From Bacteriovoracaceae bacterium (lineage in GTDB: Bacteria > Bdellovibrionota > Bacteriovoracia > Bacteriovoracales > Bacteriovoracaceae): a stretch of DNA of 6,188 nucleotides. Below are positions 1 to 5,817 of this stretch, piece after piece (position 1 is the first letter of the stretch; each line of letters starts with the position of its first letter). The position numbers and the translations under genes are program-made. The notes below the pieces were generated by a model, which was not told the origin of the DNA, searched no databases, and saw only the letters and a list, made by a program, of their open reading frames with translations. Location: NCBI GenBank assembly GCA_023954595.1, contig JAGSHJ010000185.1, positions 1 to 6,188 on the forward strand, written 5' to 3'.

Positions 1-686
1 AGTGCGTTAAGTATCGCCTCATTTAACTGAACTTGATCAAATTTCCACAGACTTTTTTGAAAAGGCTTGATTACAGCATAGATTGGATTAAGCTTCATGA
101 TCCATTGATACTGCTGGGGCACAAGGCTTTCTGGGTAAAAGATAGGTGTTAAAAAGTATAAAATACTAAAGCCAAATTGAACGACATATTGAACATCTCT
201 AAAAAATACTTGAAGAGTAGACACCAAGACATTTAGTGAGAGTGTCATTGCAAGCATTAAGGTTAAGTTCAGAGGCAAATACCAAATACCCTCAAGTGGT
301 ATCCCTTCATTAATGGTCACAAAAATAAATAGACAGATGAATGGAATAATAAAATTTATAAAGTTGTCTAACAGTTTTGAAAATAAAAGTATTAGTGGGT
401 TAATTTGAAAGGACATTAAAACATCCCGCATCGTCAAAAATGTGTTAGCGGTTGTTTGAATTGTGGAAGTTATAAAAATCCATGGTAGAAGGCCTGCTAA
501 GAGAAAAACAAAGTATCGGTCTATGTCTAGTTTTAAAATATGTTTGAAAACTAGTGAATGAACACCAAACATAATCAGTGGGTTAAACATCACCCACAAA
601 AAACCTGCAAAGGTGTTTCTGTAGCGACCTTTCATATCTGCCCAAGTAAGGGTGTATACCTTTAATAAATTGCTTTTTAGCCTCAT
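1..686 (-). CDS. ABC-2 type transporter permease, polysaccharide/O-antigen export family (partial)
   Basis: Membrane subunit of an ABC exporter of the Wzm/KpsM/TagG type, which moves lipid-linked or capsular glycans across the inner membrane together with a separate ATPase. The reading frame is open on the minus strand from the start to the window edge, giving 228 codons without the C-terminal end. It begins with a cytoplasmic amphipathic segment ending in KGRYRNTFAGFLW (residues 20-31), which matches the family's RY..(S/T)..G..W pattern. Hydrophobic segments follow near residues 30-48, 58-75, 97-123, 137-160 and 168-184. The family-typical FLTPIFYPESLVP (178-190) and LNPIYAVI (199-206) are present. 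The family is usually 255-290 residues long, so only the last few tens are missing. The start is uncertain. ATG at 686 leaves room for divergent promoters and matches the usual N-terminus, but the frame stays open to a GTG at 761, and neither start has a good Shine-Dalgarno site. The ATPase partner is expected beyond the left edge (inference). The glycan exported cannot be told. Confidence 0.85.
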   Translation of the reverse strand, partial: MRLKSNLLKVYTLTWADMKGRYRNTFAGFLWVMFNPLIMFGVHSLVFKHILKLDIDRYFVFLLAGLLPWIFITSTIQTTANTFLTMRDVLMSFQINPLILLFSKLLDNFINFIIPFICLFIFVTINEGIPLEGIWYLPLNLTLMLAMTLSLNVLVSTLQVFFRDVQYVVQFGFSILYFLTPIFYPESLVPQQYQWIMKLNPIYAVIKPFQKSLWKFDQVQLNEAILNA

Positions 687-765
687 TACAATATGATAAG
701 TCAGGGTTGGACTTTTTCCAATATTATTCGCTAAATCCGAGCATTCGTTGTAGGTTTCCACGGTA

Positions 766-1890
766 ATGAAGAATACTTCACTTTATATCCATTATCCTTT
801 TTGTAAAAAACTGTGTAACTACTGCGACTTCTACAAGAAACCTCTATCGCTGAATCAAAGTTATACTGAACTTGAAGAAGGATTCAAGGTTCACCTAGAA
901 GATTTGAATGAGCTTAGAGAAAAGGTCAATGCAGGTCCTTTCAAAAGCTTCGAAACAATCTATCTAGGAGGTGGAACTCCATCCTTGTGGGATGTTGAGG
1001 GTGCCAACTTTTTAGATCATTTCTTTAGCAATAACCATATCATCAAGACTGACGACTGCGAATTTACTATGGAGGTCGACCCAGGTGCATGGACCGAGCG
1101 TGGGCTTAATGCTTGGGAGAGTATTGGTGTGAACCGCTATTCTGTGGGCCTTCAAAGTCTAAACGAAGACTTCATAAAAATAATGGATCGTTCACATGAC
1201 CTTGGAGAATCTTTAAAGACACTTAAATATTTAAAGGAAAGTAATAAAAACTACTCGGTAGACTTTATGCTTGGGCTTCCGCACTCTCATGAGAAAAAGC
1301 GTGATATTGAACAAGAATTAAAGAGGGCCCTAGACTTTAACCCAACGCATTTAAGTGTATATATTCTGAAGACAAGAAAGAACTATCCACATAATGATGA
1401 ACTACCGGATGATGACTTTGTAAGAGATGAGTATCTTAAAGTCAGTGAGTTCTTACGCAAATCAGGCTTCGATCACTATGAAGTCAGCAATTACTCCCTA
1501 CCTGGGAAAGAGAGTAGGCATAACTTTAAGTACTGGCAGGCCGAAACCGTTCATGCCTTAGGCCCTAATGCTACAGGGTTTCTAAGGACTGAAGATGGCA
1601 AGGCCATTAGGTATCAACATCGTTCAAGTAACACAGGTATGTCCACTGAAGAGCTGGATGCTGAAGCGTTGAAGCTTGAAGAGGTCTACCTAAATCTTAG
1701 AACAAATAGAGGGATTGATCTAAATAGGTACTTCTCTAGAAAGCGGGCTGAGATTCTAAAAATCACCCAAAAATGGAAAAAATCTGGTTATGTGGAGAGT
1801 CTCAACGGCCTTCAATTGGTGCTAAATAGTGAAGGCTATCTCATGATAGACTCTTTAATGGATGATCTATTTCAAAAAGACCTACTGTAA
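766..1890 (+). CDS. hemW: Radical SAM heme chaperone family protein HemW (HemN-like)
   Basis: Member of the HemW branch of the coproporphyrinogen III oxidase-like radical SAM proteins. Characterised HemW proteins bind heme and are thought to deliver it to respiratory enzymes rather than oxidise coproporphyrinogen. The 374 residues match the usual length of about 380. The [4Fe-4S]-binding CxxxCxxC is C13, C17, C20 in YPFCKKLCNYCDF. Asp follows the third Cys by one residue, and the fourth Cys of true HemN (CxxxCxxCxC) is absent, which favours HemW. The SAM-contacting GGGTPS lies at 68-73, followed by the EVDPG strand (103-107), SVGLQS (126-131), VDFMLGLP (165-172), YEVSNYS (238-244) and RHNFKYW (251-257). 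A C-terminal HemN-type helical region surrounds LRTNRGIDL (311-319). The start is the first ATG after an in-frame TAG at 751; a weak GTAGG lies about 12 bases upstream. The usual GxGxGAHG loop reads ALGPNATG (264-271), a noticeable divergence. The gene is divergent from the permease and precedes grpE, often a neighbour of hemW with hrcA in between. Confidence 0.93.
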   Translation: MKNTSLYIHYPFCKKLCNYCDFYKKPLSLNQSYTELEEGFKVHLEDLNELREKVNAGPFKSFETIYLGGGTPSLWDVEGANFLDHFFSNNHIIKTDDCEFTMEVDPGAWTERGLNAWESIGVNRYSVGLQSLNEDFIKIMDRSHDLGESLKTLKYLKESNKNYSVDFMLGLPHSHEKKRDIEQELKRALDFNPTHLSVYILKTRKNYPHNDELPDDDFVRDEYLKVSEFLRKSGFDHYEVSNYSLPGKESRHNFKYWQAETVHALGPNATGFLRTEDGKAIRYQHRSSNTGMSTEELDAEALKLEEVYLNLRTNRGIDLNRYFSRKRAEILKITQKWKKSGYVESLNGLQLVLNSEGYLMIDSLMDDLFQKDLL

Positions 1891-1945
1891 GTCGCTGTAA
1901 TCACAATGCGTTCTTCGTTTTTAAAAAAGTTTGAAATTAAATTGG

Positions 1946-1969
1946 TCCACCTATGTTGACATTGGTGGA
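1946..1969. repeat. 24-bp imperfect palindrome overlapping the grpE promoter, candidate operator
   Basis: Two arms mirror each other: TCCACC at 1946-1951 with GGTGGA at 1964-1969, and ATGT at 1953-1956 with ACAT at 1959-1962. Single unpaired bases sit at 1952 and 1963 and a TG lies at the centre, so 20 of 24 positions are symmetric. It covers the whole -35 hexamer of the promoter proposed for grpE, as expected for a repressor site. It does not match CIRCE (TTAGCACTC-N9-GAGTGCTAA). ATTGGT also occurs as a direct repeat at 1941-1946 and 1961-1966, 20 bases apart. The alternative reading is an RNA hairpin at the 3' end of hemW mRNA; no T-tract follows, so terminator function is less likely. The regulator is unknown. 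Confidence 0.5.
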
Positions 1970-1982
1970 ATCGAGCCCATTT
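1955..1982 (+). promoter_or_regulatory. Sigma-32-like heat-shock promoter for grpE-dnaK-dnaJ
   Basis: GTTGACA (1955-1961) and GCCCATTT (1975-1982) are separated by 13 bases. Compared with the E. coli RpoH consensus CTTGAAA / CCCCATnT, this is 5 of 7 and 7 of 8 matches at an accepted spacing. Transcription would start near 1988-1990, giving a leader of about 30 bases before the grpE ATG at 2018 with GGAG at 2005-2008. The TTGACA is also a perfect sigma-70 -35 hexamer, but the best -10 at normal spacing (CATTTT, 1978-1983) matches poorly, so the sigma-32 reading is preferred. The assignment rests on motif and position only. Confidence 0.6.
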
Positions 1983-2017
1983 TGTTTATTAGAATGTAAA
2001 AAATGGAGTAGTGCGAA

Positions 2018-2569
2018 ATGGAAAAAGAAGTACAAAAAGAGGAAGAGCTAAAAGCAAAGCCCTCTGGTGATGACCAGGAAGTTAGTGAAGAAGCCGCGGT
2101 TTCGGAAACTGAGGATAAAGGTCACGATGAAATAAAAGATACTGAAAACTTTAAAGACAAGTACTACTACGTAGTTGCTGAAATGCAGAATATGCAAAAG
2201 CGTTTTGATCGTGAAAAGCAAAATCTATTGAAATACGGCAATGAAAACGTACTAAAAGACGTTCTTGATGTTGTTGATAACTTTGAAAGAACTCTAGGTT
2301 TTATTTCTAATACTGAGGATACAAAAATCAAGAATATCGCTGTTGGTATTGAAATGATTCAGAAGCAGTTGTTAGACGCTTTGGAAAAGCATGGATTGAA
2401 AAAAGTGGACGCCATGGGTGAGCTTTTTGATCCAAATTTTCATGAGGCCATGGGCCAAGAAGAAGCTGAAGGTAAAAAAGAAGAAGAAGTAATAAAGGTT
2501 CATCAAAATGGTTACACACTGAATGATCGTTTGATTAGACCTGCAAAAGTTGTAATTGCAAAAAACTAA
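2018..2569 (+). CDS. grpE: Nucleotide exchange factor GrpE
   Basis: Cytoplasmic co-chaperone that speeds ADP release from DnaK and so resets its substrate cycle; family members work as homodimers. The 183 residues are of normal length. Residues 1-45 are a highly charged, Glu/Lys-rich disordered tail. A long helical dimerisation region follows, including AEMQNMQKRFDREK (54-67) and VLKDVLDVVDNFERTL (78-93). The C-terminal beta domain that contacts the DnaK nucleotide-binding lobe carries the family signature: LEKHGLKKV (122-130), FDPNFHEAM (137-145) and GYTLNDRLIRPAKVVI (165-180). The start ATG has GGAG nine bases upstream. It is the first gene after the proposed heat-shock promoter and lies 21 bp from dnaK, so the two are almost certainly cotranscribed. 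No hrcA lies between hemW and this gene, unlike the common arrangement. Nothing essential appears to be missing. Confidence 0.97.
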   Translation: MEKEVQKEEELKAKPSGDDQEVSEEAAVSETEDKGHDEIKDTENFKDKYYYVVAEMQNMQKRFDREKQNLLKYGNENVLKDVLDVVDNFERTLGFISNTEDTKIKNIAVGIEMIQKQLLDALEKHGLKKVDAMGELFDPNFHEAMGQEEAEGKKEEEVIKVHQNGYTLNDRLIRPAKVVIAKN

Positions 2570-2590
2570 TTTGATATAAGGAGAATTATT

Positions 2591-4516
2591 ATGGGCAAGA
2601 TTATTGGAATTGACTTAGGGACCACAAACTCGTGTGTCGCTGTATTTGAAAACGGGAAGTATAAAATTGTTCCCAATGCTGAGGGGCACAATACAACTCC
2701 ATCAGTTGTAGCTTCTAACAATAAGGGCGAGACTCTTGTTGGTCAGGTTGCCAAAAGACAAGCGGTAACTAACCCGAAAAAAACACTTTACGGGATTAAG
2801 CGTCTTATCGGTAGAAAAGCAAATGCTGCAGAAGCTGAAGAGTTTGCTAAAGTTGCTCCATTTGAAGTTTTTGCAAACAAAAATGGCGATGCTTGGGTAA
2901 AAGTTGATGGCAAAGAAATGTCTCCTCAGGAAATTTCTGCAAGAATTTTGGAAAAAATGAAAAAGTCTGCTGAAGACTACCTAGGTGAAACTGTAAGTGA
3001 AGCAGTTATTACTGTTCCTGCATACTTTAACGATGCTCAAAGACAAGCAACAAAAGATGCGGGTAAGATCGCAGGCCTTGAAGTTAAAAGAATTATCAAC
3101 GAGCCTACTGCAGCCGCTTTGGCATACGGTATGGATCAGAAAAAAGATATGAATATCGCTGTATTCGACCTTGGTGGTGGTACATTTGATATTTCTATTC
3201 TTGAAATTACAGACGATGGTGTATTTGAAGTTAAGGCAACCAATGGTGATACATTCTTGGGTGGTGAAAACTTTGATGAAGACATCATCAACTGGATGGC
3301 AGAAGAATTTCAAAAAGAGCAAAATGTTGATCTAAGAAAAGACCAAATGGCACTTCAGCGTCTTAAAGAAGCTGCTGAGAAAGCAAAGCATGAGCTTTCA
3401 TCTACTACATCAACAGACATTAACCTTCCATTCATTACTGCTGATGCAGAAGGTCCTAAGCACTTGAACTTAAACCTTTCAAGAGCGAAATTTGAAGACC
3501 TAATCTCTAAGCACTTGGATAAGATTGCAGCACCATGTTTAACTTGTTTGAAAGATTCTGGTCTTGATAAGAATGAAATCCATGAAGTAATTCTTGTTGG
3601 TGGATCTACTAGAATCCCTTCAATCCAAGCAAAAGTGAAAGAAATCTTTGGAAAAGAACCTTCTAAAGGTGTTAACCCTGATGAAGTTGTAGCTGCAGGT
3701 GCCGCTGTTCAAGGTGGTGTTCTTCAAGGTGACGTAAAAGACGTTCTACTTCTAGATGTAACTCCTCTTTCTTTGGGTATTGAAACCCTTGGTGGTGTTA
3801 TGACTAAGATCATTGAGAAAAACACAACGATTCCTACTAAGAAATCTCAGGTTTTCTCAACTGCTCAAGATAATCAGCCAGCTGTTTCTATTCACGTTCT
3901 TCAAGGTGAGAGAGAATTTGCAAATGATAACAAAACTCTTGGTAAGTTTGACCTAACAGGTATTGCACCTGCTCCAAGAGGTGTTCCACAAGTTGAAGTT
4001 ACTTTTGACATCGATGCCAACGGTATCATCAATGTTTCTGCAAACGACAAGGCCACTGGTAAGAAACAAGACATTGTTATTACTTCTGGATCTGGTCTTT
4101 CTGAAGAAGAAATTGAGAAAATGGTTAAAGAAGCTGAAGCAAACAGAGAAGCTGACCAACAAAAAAGAGAGTTGGTTGATGCTAGAAACAATCTAGACTC
4201 TTTGGTATTTGCTACAGAAAAAGCAATCAAAGACGCGGGAGACAAAGTTCCTGAAGATAAAAAGTCTGATGTTGAAGCAGCCCTAACTGAAGCAAAGTCA
4301 AAGCTTCAGTCTGAAAGTCTTGATGAAGTAAAAGCAGCTTCTGAAAGACTTCAAAATGCTTCCCACGCAATTGCTCAATTCTTATATCAACAGCCGGGTG
4401 CTGCTGGTGAAGAAGGTGCACAAGCAGGAGCACAAGAAGCTTCATCAGAAGAAAGCTCTAGCGAGAAGAAGAAAGACGACGACGATGTGGTAGACGCGGA
4501 CTTTAAAGAAGTTTAA
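2591..4516 (+). CDS. dnaK: Hsp70 chaperone DnaK
   Basis: ATP-dependent cytoplasmic chaperone that binds exposed hydrophobic stretches in unfolded proteins, working with DnaJ and GrpE. At 641 residues it is full length. The N-terminal ATPase domain shows GIDLGTTNS (6-14), the phosphate-loop DLGGGTFDIS (193-202), INEPTAAALAYG (169-180) and the adenosine-site ILVGGSTRIP (334-343). The hydrophobic interdomain linker DVLLLD (384-389) leads into the beta-sandwich substrate domain (about 390-500), with DVTPLSLGIET and the conserved INVSANDKATGK. The helical lid spans about 505-600, followed by a flexible Ala/Gly/Ser/Glu-rich tail and the conserved acidic end DDDDVVDADFKEV. That tail is of proteobacterial type, though the usual final Lys/Asp residues are missing. 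A strong AAGGAG (2578-2583) sits seven bases before the ATG. Codon use looks biased (Arg mostly AGA, Leu often CTT), as expected for high expression. A terminator-like hairpin follows the stop. Confidence 0.99.
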   Translation: MGKIIGIDLGTTNSCVAVFENGKYKIVPNAEGHNTTPSVVASNNKGETLVGQVAKRQAVTNPKKTLYGIKRLIGRKANAAEAEEFAKVAPFEVFANKNGDAWVKVDGKEMSPQEISARILEKMKKSAEDYLGETVSEAVITVPAYFNDAQRQATKDAGKIAGLEVKRIINEPTAAALAYGMDQKKDMNIAVFDLGGGTFDISILEITDDGVFEVKATNGDTFLGGENFDEDIINWMAEEFQKEQNVDLRKDQMALQRLKEAAEKAKHELSSTTSTDINLPFITADAEGPKHLNLNLSRAKFEDLISKHLDKIAAPCLTCLKDSGLDKNEIHEVILVGGSTRIPSIQAKVKEIFGKEPSKGVNPDEVVAAGAAVQGGVLQGDVKDVLLLDVTPLSLGIETLGGVMTKIIEKNTTIPTKKSQVFSTAQDNQPAVSIHVLQGEREFANDNKTLGKFDLTGIAPAPRGVPQVEVTFDIDANGIINVSANDKATGKKQDIVITSGSGLSEEEIEKMVKEAEANREADQQKRELVDARNNLDSLVFATEKAIKDAGDKVPEDKKSDVEAALTEAKSKLQSESLDEVKAASERLQNASHAIAQFLYQQPGAAGEEGAQAGAQEASSEESSSEKKKDDDDVVDADFKEV

Positions 4517-4534
4517 GGTTAAACACATATAAAC

Positions 4535-4568
4535 AAAGGCCTCCTTTATGGGAGGTCTTTTTATTTTT
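4535..4568 (+). terminator. Intrinsic terminator/attenuator between dnaK and dnaJ
   Basis: AAAGGCCTCC (4535-4544) pairs with GGAGGTCTTT (4551-4560) as a 10-bp stem with one G-U pair and a six-base loop. TTATTTTT follows directly. It lies in the 65-bp dnaK-dnaJ gap. The dnaJ ribosome-binding sequence (GGAAAG at 4570-4575, or GTGGA at 4575-4579) starts right after the T-tract. No convincing promoter for dnaJ is visible in the remaining space, so termination is probably partial, leaving dnaJ with less transcript than grpE-dnaK. The hairpin may also protect the 3' end of dnaK mRNA. Confidence 0.8.
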
Positions 4569-4581
4569 TGGAAAGTGGATT

Positions 4582-5661
4582 ATGAGCAAAAGAGACTATT
4601 ATGAAGTTCTGGGAGTATCACGAAGTGCTCCAAAAGAAGAGATAAAGAAAGCTTACCGAAAGCTTGCTATGAAATACCATCCGGATAGAAACCCTGGACC
4701 AGATGGAGAGGCAAAGTTTAAAGAGGCCTCTGAAGCAGCGGAAGTTTTGCTCAACGAAGAAAAGAAGGCGAGATACGATCAATTTGGTCATGCTGGAGTT
4801 GATGGTCAAGGCGGTGGCTTTGGTGGCGGCTTTGGTGCTGGCGGAGACTTTGGTGATCTGGGTGATATCTTCGGTGACCTATTCGGCGATATGTTCGGTA
4901 GTGGCGGCGGCCGTGGTGGTAGAAGAGGACCTGGACGCTCTAGAGCTCGTAGAGGTGAAGACCTTGCGGTTGTAGTTGACGTAACATTTGAAGAAGCTGC
5001 CTTTGGATCTGAACAAGAAGTATCTATTGTTAAAAATATAGTTAAAGAAGGCACTACAGCACAAACATGTGACATGTGCCAAGGCCATGGTGAAATCAGA
5101 AGACAACAAGGCTTTTTTACTATTTCTCAGGCCTGCCCAAAATGTGGTGGAACCGGTGAAATGGCACAAAGAGTTAAGAAGAAGTCCACACTATCGGTTA
5201 AAATACCTGCTGGTATTGACTCTGGTCAACGCCTAAAACTCGCTGGTGAAGGTGATGTTGGAAGCCAGGGTGGTCCAAGTGGTGATTTATATGTTCAGGT
5301 TCGTATAAAAGAGCACGATCTTTTTGAGCGTGATGGATTTGATGTGTTTTGCCGAGTGCCAATTACTTTTTCTCAGGCCGCTCTAGGTGCTGAGATAGAG
5401 GTGCCTACACTTAACGGTAAAGTAAGTATGTCTATTCCTGCTGGAACTCAATCCCATAAGAAGATGAGACTTAAGGGTAAAGGTATCCAACGTTTAGGTG
5501 GATATGGACATGGTGATCAAATCATTACTGTTGTAGTTGAAACCCCAACTCGTCTGAGCCATGATCAGCAGGAGCTATTTGAGAAATTGGCCCAATTAGA
5601 GGACACAAATAGTCCAATGTCGCGTGGATTTTTTGAAAAGGTTAAAGATCTTTTTCAATAA
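4582..5661 (+). CDS. dnaJ: Chaperone DnaJ (Hsp40) with a reduced, two-motif zinc-finger region
   Basis: J-domain co-chaperone that delivers substrates to DnaK and stimulates its ATPase. The J-domain is residues 1-70, with the essential HPD at 33-35 and YDQFGHAG (65-72) at its end. A Gly/Phe-rich segment (76-117) with repeated FGD units (DIFGDLFGDMFG) follows, then the first C-terminal beta domain from about 126. The cysteine-rich region is abnormal. Only CDMCQGHG (163-170) and CPKCGGTG (185-192) are present, flanking RRQQGFF. By alignment from memory they correspond to repeats 2 and 3 of the usual four CxxCxGxG repeats. Repeat 1 is replaced by cysteine-free sequence around IVKNIVKEG (149-157), and repeat 4 is missing before KKKSTLSVKIPAG (199-211). 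The rest (LKLAGEGD, GDLYVQV, RLKGKGI, GHGDQI) is typical class I DnaJ. At 359 residues it is slightly short, consistent with the two small deletions. The frame is intact, so this is not a sequencing frameshift. Expression probably depends on read-through of the hairpin just upstream. Confidence 0.97.
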   Translation: MSKRDYYEVLGVSRSAPKEEIKKAYRKLAMKYHPDRNPGPDGEAKFKEASEAAEVLLNEEKKARYDQFGHAGVDGQGGGFGGGFGAGGDFGDLGDIFGDLFGDMFGSGGGRGGRRGPGRSRARRGEDLAVVVDVTFEEAAFGSEQEVSIVKNIVKEGTTAQTCDMCQGHGEIRRQQGFFTISQACPKCGGTGEMAQRVKKKSTLSVKIPAGIDSGQRLKLAGEGDVGSQGGPSGDLYVQVRIKEHDLFERDGFDVFCRVPITFSQAALGAEIEVPTLNGKVSMSIPAGTQSHKKMRLKGKGIQRLGGYGHGDQIITVVVETPTRLSHDQQELFEKLAQLEDTNSPMSRGFFEKVKDLFQ

Positions 5662-5734
5662 ATAAAGTTTAAAAAGAACTTTCCCATGACAGCAACGGCA
5701 ATGCTCGTTAAAATAGTTTTGGTTATATATCTTT

Positions 5735-5765
5735 AAAAAGGCGAGCTTGTGCTCGCTTTTTTCTT
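5735..5765 (+). terminator. Intrinsic terminator after dnaJ
   Basis: GCGAGC (5741-5746) and GCTCGC (5751-5756) form a perfect six-base GC-rich stem around a TTGT loop. The stem extends outward through one G-U pair and five A-U pairs between AAAAAG and the T-run, and TTTTTT starts at 5757. The A-rich left flank could also make it work on the opposite strand. It closes the grpE-dnaK-dnaJ unit and separates it from the lipoprotein gene. Confidence 0.9.
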
Positions 5766-5768
5766 ATG

Positions 5769-5798
5769 GGCCGATGAGGATAAGTCCTCGCATTGGCC
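5769..5798 (+). other. Strong bulged hairpin in the leader of the lipoprotein gene
   Basis: GGCCGAT (5769-5775) pairs with ATTGGCC (5792-5798), including one G-U pair. Stacked inside it, GAGGA (5776-5780) pairs with TCCTC (5785-5789), with a two-base GC bulge at 5790-5791 and a TAAG loop. This makes a 12-bp stem that ends nine bases before the AGGAG ribosome-binding site (5808-5812). No T-run follows, so it does not look like a second terminator. It could stabilise the mRNA leader or be bound by a regulator; function is unknown. Confidence 0.55.
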
Positions 5799-5817
5799 TT
5801 AGCAATCAGGAGCTTGA

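Noticed and set aside
1931..1980. TTGAAA at 1931-1936 as the -35 of the heat-shock promoter
   Set aside because: It is 38 bases or more from the CCCAT -10 element, far beyond any usable spacing; GTTGACA at 1955-1961 is correctly placed.
1891..2017. CIRCE operator or hrcA remnant upstream of grpE
   Set aside because: No TTAGCACTC or GAGTGCTAA half-site is present, and the gap shows no HrcA-like coding sequence.
2981..4445. Several long open frames antisense to or out of frame with dnaK, and similar ones in dnaJ
   Set aside because: They lie wholly within strongly conserved genes, have low-complexity or Ser/Leu/Phe-rich composition and no recognisable family; they arise from the biased codon use of the real genes.
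4582..5661. dnaJ as a frameshifted or broken gene because two zinc motifs are missing
   Set aside because: One uninterrupted frame carries recognisable DnaJ sequence on both sides of each missing motif, so small in-frame deletions explain it better.
5664..5682. AAAGTT / AACTTT inverted repeat just after dnaJ
   Set aside because: Six AT-rich base pairs with a seven-base loop are unstable and are followed by CCC, not a T-run. The real terminator is at 5735-5765.
5686..5736. A 16-codon ORF (MTATAMLVKIVLVIYL) between dnaJ and its terminator
   Set aside because: It has no Shine-Dalgarno site, overlaps the left arm of the terminator and is too short to judge. Hydrophobic codons are expected by chance in T-rich sequence.
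5769..5798. Resemblance of CCGATGAG...CTCG to a hammerhead ribozyme core
   Set aside because: The required CUGAUGA and GAAA core strands are not both present, and the sequence pairs as one continuous bulged stem instead.
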